NCBI GenBank assembly: GCA_044870245.1 | Contig: JBIOYR010000032.1 | Coordinates: forward strand, 1-37,689 | Length of the DNA: 37,689 bases | DNA from: DATAFF01 sp044870245 | GTDB lineage: Bacteria > Pseudomonadota > Alphaproteobacteria > Rhizobiales > Aestuariivirgaceae | Direction: 5' to 3' | Part shown: piece after piece, positions 15,535 to 24,229 of the stretch | How the letters are laid out: each line of letters starts with the position of its first letter | Position numbering within the stretch: the stretch's first letter is position 1 | The notes under the pieces: generated by a model | Seen by the model: the letters and a program-made list of their open reading frames with translations, nothing else | Database searches by the model: none | What the model was told of the DNA's origin: nothing | Made by a program: the position numbers and the translations under genes

Positions 15535-17392
15535 CGCGGTGCCTTTCGATGGCGGCCTTTCGCACCAGCCCCAGAATCAGGCCGATGGCCGCTGGCGTGA
15601 CACCATCGATCCGCGCCGCGTGACCGAGCGTCGCCGGCCGCAGCCGGTCCAGTTTCTGGCGCGCCTCGACCGACAGTCCTTTGACCGCCATATAATCGAA
15701 ATCGGCCGGAATGGTCAGCGCCTGGTCCCGCCGGAATGCCGCGATCTCGGCCTCCTGCCTCGGCACATAGCCGGCATAGAGCGCATCCGCTTCCAGCCGC
15801 TGCCGGGCGAAGGGCGGGATTGCCTTGAGCTCCGGCCAAATCGCGGATAATCGTTCGAAGCCGATCGCACCCGATGCCAGCAACATGAAGCCGTTGCGAC
15901 GCTGGCCATCGAGCCTGAGATTGAGCCCTTGGCGCGCCGCTTCATTGGGGGTGAGCGAGAACCGCTCCAGCATCCTGCGCGCTTCCGACAGCTGCTGGGT
16001 CCGCGCGGCATGGATCTGCGCCCGTTCCGAACCGACAATGCCGGCCGAAATGCCGAGCGGCGTCAACCTCTGATCGGCATTGTCGGCCCTGAGCAGCAGC
16101 CGATATTCCGCCCGCGAAGTGAACATGCGGTAAGGCTCGCTGACCCCATTGCTGATCAGATCATCGATCATCACGCCGATATAGGCCACGGACCTATCGA
16201 TGATGATCGGCGCCGCTCCCGCCGCTGCCCGCGCCGCATTGGCGCCCGCCACCAGGCCCTGTGCTGCCGCCTCCTCGTAACCGGTGGTGCCATTGATCTG
16301 GCCCGCCAAATAGAGCCCGGCAATCCGCCGCGTTTCGAGCGACGGCCTGAGCTCTCGCGGGTCGACATGGTCATATTCGATGGCATAGCCGGGCCGCAGC
16401 ATCTCCGCCCGCTCGAGCCCCTCGATGCTGCGGAGGAATTCGAGCTGAACCGCCGCCGGCAGCGAGGTCGAAATGCCGTTGGGATAGATCGTCGGATCGT
16501 CGAGCCCTTCCGGTTCGAGGAAGATCTGATGCGATGGACGCTCGGCAAAGCGCACCACCTTGTCCTCGATCGATGGGCAATAGCGCGGTCCGGTGCCCTT
16601 GATCTGCCCGGAATAGATCGCCGAGCACTGCAGATTGTCCCGGATGATGCGATGCGTCGCCTCATTTGTCCGGGTGATATGGCAGGCGACCTGCGGCGTC
16701 GTGATCGCTGTGGTGAGAAAGGAGAACGGCTCCGGGGGATCATCGCCCGGCTGGACCTCCAGGACCGCCCAATTGATGCTGCTTCTGTCGAGCCGCGGCG
16801 GCGTTCCGGTCTTGAGACGCCCGATGGCGAGCCCTGCCCCGACCAGTGCCTCGCTCAAGCCCTTGGCCGCCGGCTCTCCCACCCGGCCGCCCGGCGTTGT
16901 CGCCGTCCCGACATGGATCATTCCGTTGAGAAAGGTCCCGGTGGTCAGCACCACCTGCCCGGCGGACACTGTCCGCCCGTCCTTCAGGGTGATCCCGGCG
17001 ACACGACCGCCGCGAAGGATCAGCCCGGCAACCGCCCCTTCGACAATGCTCAGCCCCGGCGTCGACTGAATCAGGGCCTGGACGGCCTCGCGATAAAGCT
17101 TGCGGTCGGTCTGTGCCCGCGGCCCCTGCACCGCCGGTCCCTTCGACCGGTTGAGTAGGCGAAACTGGATGCCGGCATGATCGGCAGCCCGTCCCATGAT
17201 GCCATCAAGCGCATCGATCTCCCGCACCAGATGACCCTTGCCAAGCCCGCCTATGGCCGGGTTGCAGGACATTTCCCCGACCGTTGCAAACCGATGCGTG
17301 ACCAGGGCCGTTTCGGCTCCGAATCGGGCCGCGGCGCTGGCGGCTTCGCAGCCCGCATGACCGCCGCCTATGACGATGACATCGAAAACCAT
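15515..17392 (-). CDS. mnmG: tRNA uridine-34 5-carboxymethylaminomethyl modification enzyme MnmG (GidA)
   Basis: MnmG, with MnmE, installs the carboxymethylaminomethyl group on wobble U34 of certain tRNAs. The 625-residue flavoprotein begins VFDVIVIGGGHAGCEAA, the FAD dinucleotide-binding motif. It contains GEMSCNPAIGGLGKGHLVREIDALDG, the GTPPRLDRSSI region, the IEYDHVDPRELRPSLETRRIAGLYLAGQINGTTGYEEAAAQGLVAGANAA signature and a helical C-terminal domain (DYMAVKGLSVEARQKLDRLRP). Length and order are standard. The upstream mnmE is 99 bp away with a parS site between them. Confidence 0.98.
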   Translation of the reverse strand: MVFDVIVIGGGHAGCEAASAAARFGAETALVTHRFATVGEMSCNPAIGGLGKGHLVREIDALDGIMGRAADHAGIQFRLLNRSKGPAVQGPRAQTDRKLYREAVQALIQSTPGLSIVEGAVAGLILRGGRVAGITLKDGRTVSAGQVVLTTGTFLNGMIHVGTATTPGGRVGEPAAKGLSEALVGAGLAIGRLKTGTPPRLDRSSINWAVLEVQPGDDPPEPFSFLTTAITTPQVACHITRTNEATHRIIRDNLQCSAIYSGQIKGTGPRYCPSIEDKVVRFAERPSHQIFLEPEGLDDPTIYPNGISTSLPAAVQLEFLRSIEGLERAEMLRPGYAIEYDHVDPRELRPSLETRRIAGLYLAGQINGTTGYEEAAAQGLVAGANAARAAAGAAPIIIDRSVAYIGVMIDDLISNGVSEPYRMFTSRAEYRLLLRADNADQRLTPLGISAGIVGSERAQIHAARTQQLSEARRMLERFSLTPNEAARQGLNLRLDGQRRNGFMLLASGAIGFERLSAIWPELKAIPPFARQRLEADALYAGYVPRQEAEIAAFRRDQALTIPADFDYMAVKGLSVEARQKLDRLRPATLGHAARIDGVTPAAIGLILGLVRKAAIERHRDAAPAD

Positions 17393-17457
17393 GGACAGCC
17401 GAACCCTGGTGCTTGACCCCCTCGCATAGAGCGAAGATGAAGGAGATTCAACGTTGG

Positions 17458-17473
17458 CGTTTCACGTGAAACA
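17458..17473. promoter_or_regulatory. parS: parS site between mnmE and mnmG
   Basis: The core GTTTCACGTGAAAC (17459-17472) is a perfect 14-bp palindrome, and the 16-mer matches the parS consensus at 15 of 16 positions (first base C instead of T). It lies in the 99-bp gap between mnmE and mnmG, about 2 kb from the other parS site. It may also sit in the mnmG leader RNA. Confidence 0.9.
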
Positions 17474-17491
17474 GACGGCTCTGACACCGCC

Positions 17492-18820
17492 CTATTTGCC
17501 CACGCAGAACTCCCGGAAGACCACGTCGAGCACCGCTTCTGCATCGATACGCCCGAGGAGCTGCTCCACCGCACGGGCTCCCTGGCGCAGATGCTCTGCA
17601 GCGAGCTCCAGCCTGCCCATCGCCATCATCGTACCGGCCGTCGCCACCTCCTTGTGACAGGCCGCGACCGCATCCCGGTGTCGCGCCCGGGTGATCAAAC
17701 CCGGTTCCTCGCCGAGCCTCCCCGCCAGCCGTCCATGAATCCCCGCAATCAGCCGATCGATGCCCTCGCCGGTCATTGCCGACACCGCCACCGATCCGAC
17801 CGGCGCTCGGTCCGGCAGCGGATTGAGATCGACCTTGTTCCACACCCGTAACGGCTCCGAATCGAACCCCGGCGGACATTCGGTCGTTTCGACGTCGGGA
17901 GCCTGCAGCCAAATGACCAGATCGGCCTCGCGAGAGCGTGCCACTGTCCGATCGATGCCGATCCGCTCGATCGGATCGCCCGATGATTCGCGTAAACCGG
18001 CAGTATCGGTGAGCACGATCGGCAATCCCTCGAGATCGAGCATCACATCGATCGGGTCGCGCGTCGTTCCGGGAATTTCCGTGACGATTGCGGCCTCCCG
18101 CGCTGCCAGACGGTTGAGGAGAGACGACTTCCCGACATTGGGCGGCCCGGCAATCACCACCCGAAATCCCTCGCGCAGACGTTCCCCGGCGGACGCCGAT
18201 GCCAAGGCCGCTGCGAGAGAATGAGCCAGCTGCCGCAGCCGCTCGGCCACCCCGGTCAACGCCATGGCCCCGATCTCATCCTCCTCGGCAAAGTCGATCG
18301 CCGCCTCGATCCGCGCCAGGCACCAGACGAGATCGCCTCGCCATTCCATGAATACCCGGCTGGCGTCGCCTTCCATGTGAAACAGCGCCTGGCGCCGCTG
18401 GGCCGCGCTGGTCGCCATCAGCAGGTCGCTCAATCCTTCCACGGCGATCAGGTCGGTTCGCCCATTGGCCAGCGCCCGGCGGGTGAATTCCCCCGCCTCC
18501 GCCAGCCGGTAACCCGCCAGCCGGCCAAGCACCCCGATCATCCCCTCCCTCACCGCGCGACTGCCGTGCAAGTGATATTCCGCCATGTCCTCGCCGGTGA
18601 AACTGGCGGGTCCCGGCAGCCACAGAACCAGACCCTCGTCGATGATCTCGCCGGTCTGCGGATCGCGGATCCGCCTGAGACTCGCGCGCCGCGGTTCGGG
18701 CAAGGCTCCGGCCAGCTCTTCGAGCCCCCGCCGCGCCGCCGGTCCGCTCGCCCGGAAGACCGCCACCCCCGCCCTGCCGATTCCGGTCGACAATGCATAT
18801 ATCGTATCGGACGCCGTCAT
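17492..18820 (-). CDS. mnmE: tRNA-modification GTPase MnmE (TrmE)
   Basis: MnmE is the potassium-activated GTPase partner of MnmG. The 442-residue protein has the folate-binding N-terminal domain (TIYALSTGIGRAGVAVFRASGP), a helical domain, and an inserted G domain with GPPNVGKSSLLNRL (about 225-238), EIPGTTRDP, LTDTAGLRES and the NKVD motif in VWNKVDLN. It ends FCVGK, the CxGK tail that carries the catalytic cysteine. The ATG at 18820 lies 24 bp from the divergent DUF255 gene. It heads the minus-strand run to mnmG, rsmG, parA and parB. Confidence 0.98.
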   Translation of the reverse strand: MTASDTIYALSTGIGRAGVAVFRASGPAARRGLEELAGALPEPRRASLRRIRDPQTGEIIDEGLVLWLPGPASFTGEDMAEYHLHGSRAVREGMIGVLGRLAGYRLAEAGEFTRRALANGRTDLIAVEGLSDLLMATSAAQRRQALFHMEGDASRVFMEWRGDLVWCLARIEAAIDFAEEDEIGAMALTGVAERLRQLAHSLAAALASASAGERLREGFRVVIAGPPNVGKSSLLNRLAAREAAIVTEIPGTTRDPIDVMLDLEGLPIVLTDTAGLRESSGDPIERIGIDRTVARSREADLVIWLQAPDVETTECPPGFDSEPLRVWNKVDLNPLPDRAPVGSVAVSAMTGEGIDRLIAGIHGRLAGRLGEEPGLITRARHRDAVAACHKEVATAGTMMAMGRLELAAEHLRQGARAVEQLLGRIDAEAVLDVVFREFCVGK

Positions 18821-18844
18821 GACCCTTAGGCGATCGGACCTCCT

Positions 18845-20911
18845 ATGAACAACTCATCCCGCCGCAACGAGCTCGACAGGGAATCAAGTCCCTATCTTTT
18901 GCAGCATCGCCACAATCCGGTCCATTGGCTTCCCTGGGGCCGCGAGGCATTCGACCGGGCCCGCGCCGAGCACAAGCCCATCCTGCTGTCGATCGGCTAT
19001 GCCGCCTGCCATTGGTGCCATGTCATGGCCCATGAAAGCTTCGAGGACGAGGCTACGGCCAGCCTTCTGAACCGCGACTTCATCAGCATCAAGGTCGATC
19101 GCGAGGAGCGGCCCGATGTCGACCGGCTTTATATGGACGCGCTCCACGCATTCGGCGAGCAGGGCGGCTGGCCGCTCACCATGTTCCTCGACAGCGAGGG
19201 CACGCCTTTCTGGGGCGGCACCTATTTCCCCGACAAGCCACGTTTCGGCCGCCCGAGCTTTCAGCAGATTCTGACCGAGATCGCCCGCATCTGGCGAGCC
19301 GAGCATGACAAGGTCGCCATCAACACTGCCCATGTCAGGGAGGCCTTGCAGCGCCAGCCTCCCGCCGAACCGCCCCTGGCACTCTCCCGCGAGCGCCTCG
19401 ACGCTGCCGGCCAGGCCCTCCTCAAAGCCGTCGATCTCCGCAATGGCGGCTTCCGTGGCGCGCCGAAATTTCCCCAGACCGCAATCTTCGAGTTCCTCTG
19501 GCGGCTCTACCGCCGTACCGGCCGCCAGCCCTACCGCGACGCCGTGATCACCACCCTGACCCATCTCAGCCAGGGCGGCATCTATGACCATCTCGGCGGT
19601 GGCTTCGCCCGCTACAGCGTCGATGCCGAATGGCTGGTGCCGCATTTCGAGAAGATGCTTTATGACAATGCCCAGCTGCTCCGTCTTCTCGCTCACGTAA
19701 CGATCTCAGAAGAATCGCGACTGTTTCGCCAGCGAATCGAAGAGACTGCGAATTTTCTCTTAACGGCCATGACCGTCCAAGGCGGCGCCTTCGCCGCAAG
19801 CTACGATGCCGATTCGGAAGGCGAGGAGGGCAAATATTACGTTTGGTCGGAACGTGACATCGAGGCGGCGCTCGGTCCTGATGCTGCTTTCTTCAAGCAA
19901 GTCTATGGCGTGACGCGAGAGGGCAACTTCGAAGGCCACAACATCCTCAACCGGCTCGGCAGCCTCGAGCTGCTCGATTCCGCCGGCGAGGCCCGCCTCG
20001 CCGTTCTGCGCGACCGGCTTCTCGCCATCCGCGGCACCCGCGTCGCGCCGGGCTTCGACGACAAGATCCTTGCCGATTGGAATGGACTCGCCATCGCCGC
20101 CCTGGCCGATGCCGGCCTGCTGCTCGACCGGCCGCAATGGATCGCCGCTGCCGCACGAGCACTGGCCGGCGTGCTCGATCGTTTGTGGAACGGGACCAGG
20201 CTGCAGCAGTCATGGCGGGAAGGGCAGGGGCGTCACCCCGCCACCGCCGATGGCTACGCCAACCTTATCGATGCGAGCCTCGCCCTTTACGAAGCCACCG
20301 CCGATTCCACCCATCTCGCCACCGCCAGCGCACTTGCCGCCGCGCTCGTCACACATCACTGGAACGAGGAGCGCGGCGGTTTCGCCTTCGCTTCCGACGA
20401 GGCCGACCATCTCATCGCCCGCCCGTGCTACGCCCATGACGACGCCACCCCCAATGCCAATGCCACCTTGATGGCGAGCCTCGTGAAGCTCGGCCTTGCC
20501 ACCGGCGACCCGGCTCACGGGCAGCGCGCCGCCCGGCTGTTCGACAGCTTCTCCGGCCAAGCCTTGCCAAATCCTTACCAGCATGCGTCATTTTTGAACG
20601 CCTGCGACGATATCCTCGATCTCTGCCAGATCATCCTCGCCGGCGACGCCACCAGCGCTCAAGCCAGATCCCTGCGCCACGCTGCACTCCGGGCCGCTGC
20701 TCCGGCGAAGCTCGTTCTCTATGCCGATGACGGCATGGCGGCCGATCGGGATCACCCCGCCGCCGGCAAGCTGCCGATCGGCGGCGCACCCACGCTCTAT
20801 CTTTGCCAGGGAACCCGCTGCTCGCTGCCGATCACCGCAACCGAGGCGGTGAGCGATGCCTTGGCCGGCCTCGACCGTCCTCAGGCGTTCATCGAATCGA
20901 AAAAATCCTGA
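18845..20911 (+). CDS. Thioredoxin-like DUF255 protein (YyaL/SSP411 family)
   Basis: This 688-residue protein belongs to the spermatogenesis-associated protein 20 (SSP411)/YyaL family. The N-terminal thioredoxin-like domain contains the invariant NELDRESSPYLLQHRHNPVHWLPW, the CxxC motif in AACHWCHVM (C55, C58), FEDEATASLLNRDFISIKVDREERPDVD and GGWPLTMFLD. The rest is an alpha/alpha-toroid domain resembling glycosidases, with GGIYDHLGGGFARYSVDAEWLVPHFEKMLYDNAQLL and ASYDADSEGEEGKYYVW. Its biochemical function is not established. It lies between mnmE and rho, oriented against its neighbours, and its 3' end overlaps that of rho by 31 bp. Confidence 0.92.
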   Translation: MNNSSRRNELDRESSPYLLQHRHNPVHWLPWGREAFDRARAEHKPILLSIGYAACHWCHVMAHESFEDEATASLLNRDFISIKVDREERPDVDRLYMDALHAFGEQGGWPLTMFLDSEGTPFWGGTYFPDKPRFGRPSFQQILTEIARIWRAEHDKVAINTAHVREALQRQPPAEPPLALSRERLDAAGQALLKAVDLRNGGFRGAPKFPQTAIFEFLWRLYRRTGRQPYRDAVITTLTHLSQGGIYDHLGGGFARYSVDAEWLVPHFEKMLYDNAQLLRLLAHVTISEESRLFRQRIEETANFLLTAMTVQGGAFAASYDADSEGEEGKYYVWSERDIEAALGPDAAFFKQVYGVTREGNFEGHNILNRLGSLELLDSAGEARLAVLRDRLLAIRGTRVAPGFDDKILADWNGLAIAALADAGLLLDRPQWIAAAARALAGVLDRLWNGTRLQQSWREGQGRHPATADGYANLIDASLALYEATADSTHLATASALAAALVTHHWNEERGGFAFASDEADHLIARPCYAHDDATPNANATLMASLVKLGLATGDPAHGQRAARLFDSFSGQALPNPYQHASFLNACDDILDLCQIILAGDATSAQARSLRHAALRAAAPAKLVLYADDGMAADRDHPAAGKLPIGGAPTLYLCQGTRCSLPITATEAVSDALAGLDRPQAFIESKKS

Positions 20912-22164
20912 TTCGTCTTGGTCTGCCGCAGCTTGTCGAGCAGGAACTCGATCGCATCGACGGTGCCCATCGGATTGAGTATTCGCCGCAGCACATAGGT
21001 CTTCTTCAGAAGATCGGGCTTGACCAGCAGTTCCTCCTTGCGGGTGCCGGAACGCAGAATGTCCATCGCCGGGAACACCCGCTTGTCCGCCACCTTCCGA
21101 TCGAGCACGATCTCCGAATTGCCGGTGCCCTTGAACTCCTCGAAGATCACCTCGTCCATCCGGCTGCCGGTATCGATCAGCGCCGTCGCGATGATCGTCA
21201 GCGATCCGCCCTCCTCGATATTGCGCGCCGCGCCGAAGAACCGCTTCGGCCGCTGCAGCGCATTGGCATCGACGCCGCCGGTCAGCACCTTGCCCGATGA
21301 CGGCACCACCGTGTTGTAGGCGCGCCCGAGCCGGGTGATCGAATCAAGCAGGATCACCACATCGCGCCCATGCTCGACCAGGCGCTTCGCCTTCTCGATC
21401 ACCATCTCGGCGACCTGCACATGGCGCACTGCCGGTTCGTCGAAGGTCGAGCTGATCACCTCGCCCTTGACCGAGCGCTGCATGTCGGTGACCTCCTCGG
21501 GACGCTCATCGATCAGCAGCACGATCAGGTAGCACTCCGGATGATTCGATGTGATCGCATGGGCGATGTTCTGCAAGAGCACCGTCTTGCCGGTTCGCGG
21601 CGGCGCCACGATCAGACCACGCTGGCCCTTGCCGAGCGGCGCCACCAGATCGATCACCCGCGCCGACATGTCCTTCTTGGTCGGATCGGCAACCTCCATC
21701 TCCAGCCGTTCATCCGGATAGAGCGGCGTCAGATTGTCGAAGTGAATCTTGTGCCGCGTCTTGTCGGGATCCTCGAAATTGATCGTATTGACCTTGAGCA
21801 GGGCGAAATAGCGCTCGCCCTCCTTGGGGCTGCGAATATCGCCATCGACCGTATCACCGGTGCGCAGGTTGAAGCGCCTGATCTGACTCGGACTGACATA
21901 GATGTCGTCCGGACCCGGCAGATAATTTGCGTCCGGCGAGCGCAGAAAGCCGAAGCCATCCTGGAGAACTTCCACGACGCCTTCGCCGATGATGCTGACG
22001 TCGCGCATCGCCAGGCTCTTCAGAATGGCATAGATGAGCTCCTGACGCCTGAGCGCGCTGGCATTCTCGATCTCGAGCTCCTCGGCGATGCCGAGCAGCT
22101 CGGTCGGCGACTTCTCCTTGAGGTCGTGGAGCTTGATTTCCTTGAGTTCTGCAATGCTTGTCAT
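20881..22164 (-). CDS. rho: Transcription termination factor Rho
   Basis: Rho is the hexameric RNA helicase that terminates untranslated transcripts. The 427-residue protein has the Rho-N helical domain (1-50), the cold-shock-like RNA-binding domain with DGFGFLRSPDANYLPGPDDIYVS (69-91), Walker A APPRTGKTV (187-195), Walker B VVILLDSITRL and the Q- and R-loop region with TGGVDANALQRPKRFFGAARNIEEGGSLTIIATALIDTGSRMDE. It has no large insertion. About 200 bp of untranslated leader separates it from hemJ; rho is autoregulated in other bacteria, but I see no distinct element here. Its end overlaps the convergent DUF255 gene by 31 bp, leaving no room for a separate intrinsic terminator. Confidence 0.98.
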   Translation of the reverse strand: MTSIAELKEIKLHDLKEKSPTELLGIAEELEIENASALRRQELIYAILKSLAMRDVSIIGEGVVEVLQDGFGFLRSPDANYLPGPDDIYVSPSQIRRFNLRTGDTVDGDIRSPKEGERYFALLKVNTINFEDPDKTRHKIHFDNLTPLYPDERLEMEVADPTKKDMSARVIDLVAPLGKGQRGLIVAPPRTGKTVLLQNIAHAITSNHPECYLIVLLIDERPEEVTDMQRSVKGEVISSTFDEPAVRHVQVAEMVIEKAKRLVEHGRDVVILLDSITRLGRAYNTVVPSSGKVLTGGVDANALQRPKRFFGAARNIEEGGSLTIIATALIDTGSRMDEVIFEEFKGTGNSEIVLDRKVADKRVFPAMDILRSGTRKEELLVKPDLLKKTYVLRRILNPMGTVDAIEFLLDKLRQTKTNQDFFDSMNA

Positions 22165-22364
22165 GGAGGGTGCTTTGGAAATGGCGGCCCGGGCGCGTGG
22201 AGCGCAACGGCACGGCCTGTCTTGACGGTAGCAACCCGCCCTTGGATGGGCCGGGAATGAGGAAGGATGGATTCCGCGGGAGTTGCGGGATCGACAGCAA
22301 GTCTTCTAACAGGAATCGGTTGCGAAGAAAATAGCCTCTCCCCAGCCCGATTTTTCCCCGTTCA

Positions 22365-22808
22365 TCAAGGCTTCACCACGGCGGCGATCACAATGGCGAC
22401 CATCAACACCGCCGGAATCTCGTTGATCACCCTGAAATAGGCTGCGCCCAGACGATTGTCATCCCTCGCGAATTGCCGCACATGCCAGGCGAGCAGCAGA
22501 TGGATCACGATCAGCCCTCCGACCAGGACGAATTTGGCGCCGAGCCACAACGGCATGCCGCCCGCCAGGAATCCGCCATCATGGGCCAGCCACAAACCAA
22601 GCACGACCGACACCACCATGGCCGGCGTCATGATCGCCCGCAGCAACCGGCGCTCCATGACCTTGAACGTCGTCGCGGCATCGCTCCGAGGCTCTGCCAT
22701 GACGTGGTATACCATGAGCCTCGGCAGGTAGAGCAGGCCCGCCATCCACGAGATCACCGCCATCAGGTGAAGGGCTTTCAGCCACAGATACATCTCATCG
22801 ACCGCCAT
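22365..22808 (-). CDS. hemJ: Protoporphyrinogen oxidase HemJ
   Basis: HemJ is the membrane-bound protoporphyrinogen IX oxidase used by most alphaproteobacteria. The 147-residue product has four hydrophobic helices and the family marks YLWLKALHLMAVISWMAGLLYLPRLMVYHV (with the conserved histidines), MERRLLRAIMTPAM, MPLWLGAKFVLVGGLIVIHLLLAWHVRQFA and a C-terminal RVINEIPAVLMVAIVIAAVVKP. I chose the ATG at 22808, which overlaps the hemE stop by 14 bp; the ATG at 22793 is an alternative with no overlap. Position after hemE fits the heme pathway. Confidence 0.93.
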   Translation of the reverse strand: MAVDEMYLWLKALHLMAVISWMAGLLYLPRLMVYHVMAEPRSDAATTFKVMERRLLRAIMTPAMVVSVVLGLWLAHDGGFLAGGMPLWLGAKFVLVGGLIVIHLLLAWHVRQFARDDNRLGAAYFRVINEIPAVLMVAIVIAAVVKP

Positions 22809-23868
22809 CCACGCGACGCACCGTATCGACCAGCGATGCCACCGCGCGCGGATCGGTCTGTGGTCTGACACCATGCCCGAGATTGAACACATGCCGCTCG
22901 AAGGGCAGGGCGGTCGCGATCCGCACCACATCCGCCTCGAGCCCCCGCCCACCAGCCAGCAGGCTGATCGGATCGAGATTGCCCTGCACCGCCGCCACCG
23001 GCGTCAGCACCCGCGCCGCCCAATCGAGCGGCACACCCGATTCGAGCGAGCAAGCCTGAACCCCGGTCGCCTCGACAAATGCCACATGAGCAGCTCCGAT
23101 CCCGCGGGCAAAACCGATCACCGGCACCGCGCCGCACCGGGCCCTCAGCCCCTCGATCACCCGTCGGATCGGTGCAAAGCACAATCTTTGCCTCAACCCA
23201 TCAGGAAGATCGCCCGCCCAGCTGTCGAAAATCTGCACGCAATCGGCACCCGCTGCGACCTGGCCCGCGAGATACTCCACCGACGCGCTCACCAGCCGGT
23301 CGATCAGCGAATCGAGCCAGCTCTCGCCCCGAAATGCCGCGACCCGCGCGCTCAGCCGTTCCGCCGAGCTCCCGCCTTCGATGAGATAGGTCGCAACCGT
23401 CCATGGCGCGCCGCAGAACCCGATCAGCGCCACCTCCGGCGCGAGCCCGCCGCGCACCTGGCGCACCGTCTCATAAACCGCCTCGAGCTCTCTTCCGAGC
23501 GGCCGATCCGTCAGCTCCGCGACGCGACTTGCTCCCGCCACCCTCTCGACCACCGGACCTTCCCCCGCCTGGAACGTCACCTTGACGCCGAGCGCATGCG
23601 GCACCAGCAGAATATCTGCAAAGACGATCGCTGCATCGAGATCGAAACGACGGAGCGGCTGCAGCGTCACCTCGGCGGCAAGCTCCGGCATGTAGCACAG
23701 ATCCAGGAACGACCCGGCCTTGCTCCGCATTGCCATATACTCGGGCAGATATCGACCCGCCTGCCGCATCAGCCAGATCGGTCGGCGGGAAGGCACGCGA
23801 CCCTCGAGCACGTCCATCAACGGTTTACGCTCTGCACGGGGGCGCAATCCCTCGCCTTGCTCATTCAT
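22795..23868 (-). CDS. hemE: Uroporphyrinogen decarboxylase
   Basis: HemE removes four carboxyl groups from uroporphyrinogen III to give coproporphyrinogen III. The 357-residue protein has RRPIWLMRQAGRYLPEYMAMR near the N-terminus, IVFADILLVPHALGVKVTF, GFCGAPWTVATYLIEG, CVQIFDSWAGDLP and the C-terminal FNLGHGVRPQTDP, all family signatures. The ATG at 23868 follows no strong Shine-Dalgarno. It begins beside the presumed origin and is transcribed away from it, with hemJ overlapping its end. Confidence 0.97.
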   Translation of the reverse strand: MNEQGEGLRPRAERKPLMDVLEGRVPSRRPIWLMRQAGRYLPEYMAMRSKAGSFLDLCYMPELAAEVTLQPLRRFDLDAAIVFADILLVPHALGVKVTFQAGEGPVVERVAGASRVAELTDRPLGRELEAVYETVRQVRGGLAPEVALIGFCGAPWTVATYLIEGGSSAERLSARVAAFRGESWLDSLIDRLVSASVEYLAGQVAAGADCVQIFDSWAGDLPDGLRQRLCFAPIRRVIEGLRARCGAVPVIGFARGIGAAHVAFVEATGVQACSLESGVPLDWAARVLTPVAAVQGNLDPISLLAGGRGLEADVVRIATALPFERHVFNLGHGVRPQTDPRAVASLVDTVRRVDGGR

Positions 23869-24229
23869 AAAGAGAATCTTTTTGCTGTTGCTGTTTGCCT
23901 GTGGCCATCACGCATGACGAAACTCTCGACAGCTTGTTCCGCCCTTCTCCATCCTCGCCTCGGCCCGACCGGTTCCGCTCCGCCGCCTGGCCGCAATCTG
24001 CCAAGCACCTGATCTATCGGGTCTTTCTCCGTGCCAATTGCCATTCTGTCAACGCCTTGGCCTTTGCCCTTCAACCACCCGCCAACAATCGCGCTCTTTC
24101 CCCGCTTCCCGCCTCACCTTATTCACTTTGCCCGGTGAATTGGATAAGACCCGGATGACCGGCAGGGCCAGCGACCCCGGCGCCGTGTTTCGCCCGCTCT
24201 CTCCACAGCGTCTTGAAGGGCTTGTGCCA
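23869..24229. other. oriC: Candidate chromosomal replication origin (hemE-ppsR intergenic)
   Basis: This gap of about 360 bp holds no gene I can support. In Caulobacter crescentus the origin Cori lies between hemE and the DUF299/ppsR gene (RP001), and the same pairing is conserved at other alphaproteobacterial origins. parA, parB and two parS sites lie within 6.5-10 kb. Three DnaA-box-like motifs are clustered near the right end: TTATTCACT (24119-24127), TTATCCAAT on the minus strand (24139-24147) and CTCTCCACA (24199-24207). Each matches TTATCCACA at only 7 of 9 positions, so the sequence evidence alone is weak. An AT-rich tract with the inverted repeat AAAGA-GAA-TCTTT begins at the hemE side. 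I see no CtrA-type TTAA-N7-TTAA site. Confidence 0.55.

Noticed and set aside
18369..18384. A third parS-like site in mnmE (a GTGAAACA half-site)
   Set aside because: It matches parS at only 12 of 16 positions, lacks the palindromic left half, and encodes a stretch (LFHME) plausibly under protein-level constraint.
23869..24229. CtrA binding sites in the presumed origin
   Set aside because: No TTAA-N7-TTAA or close variant was found in this gap, so I do not claim CtrA control.
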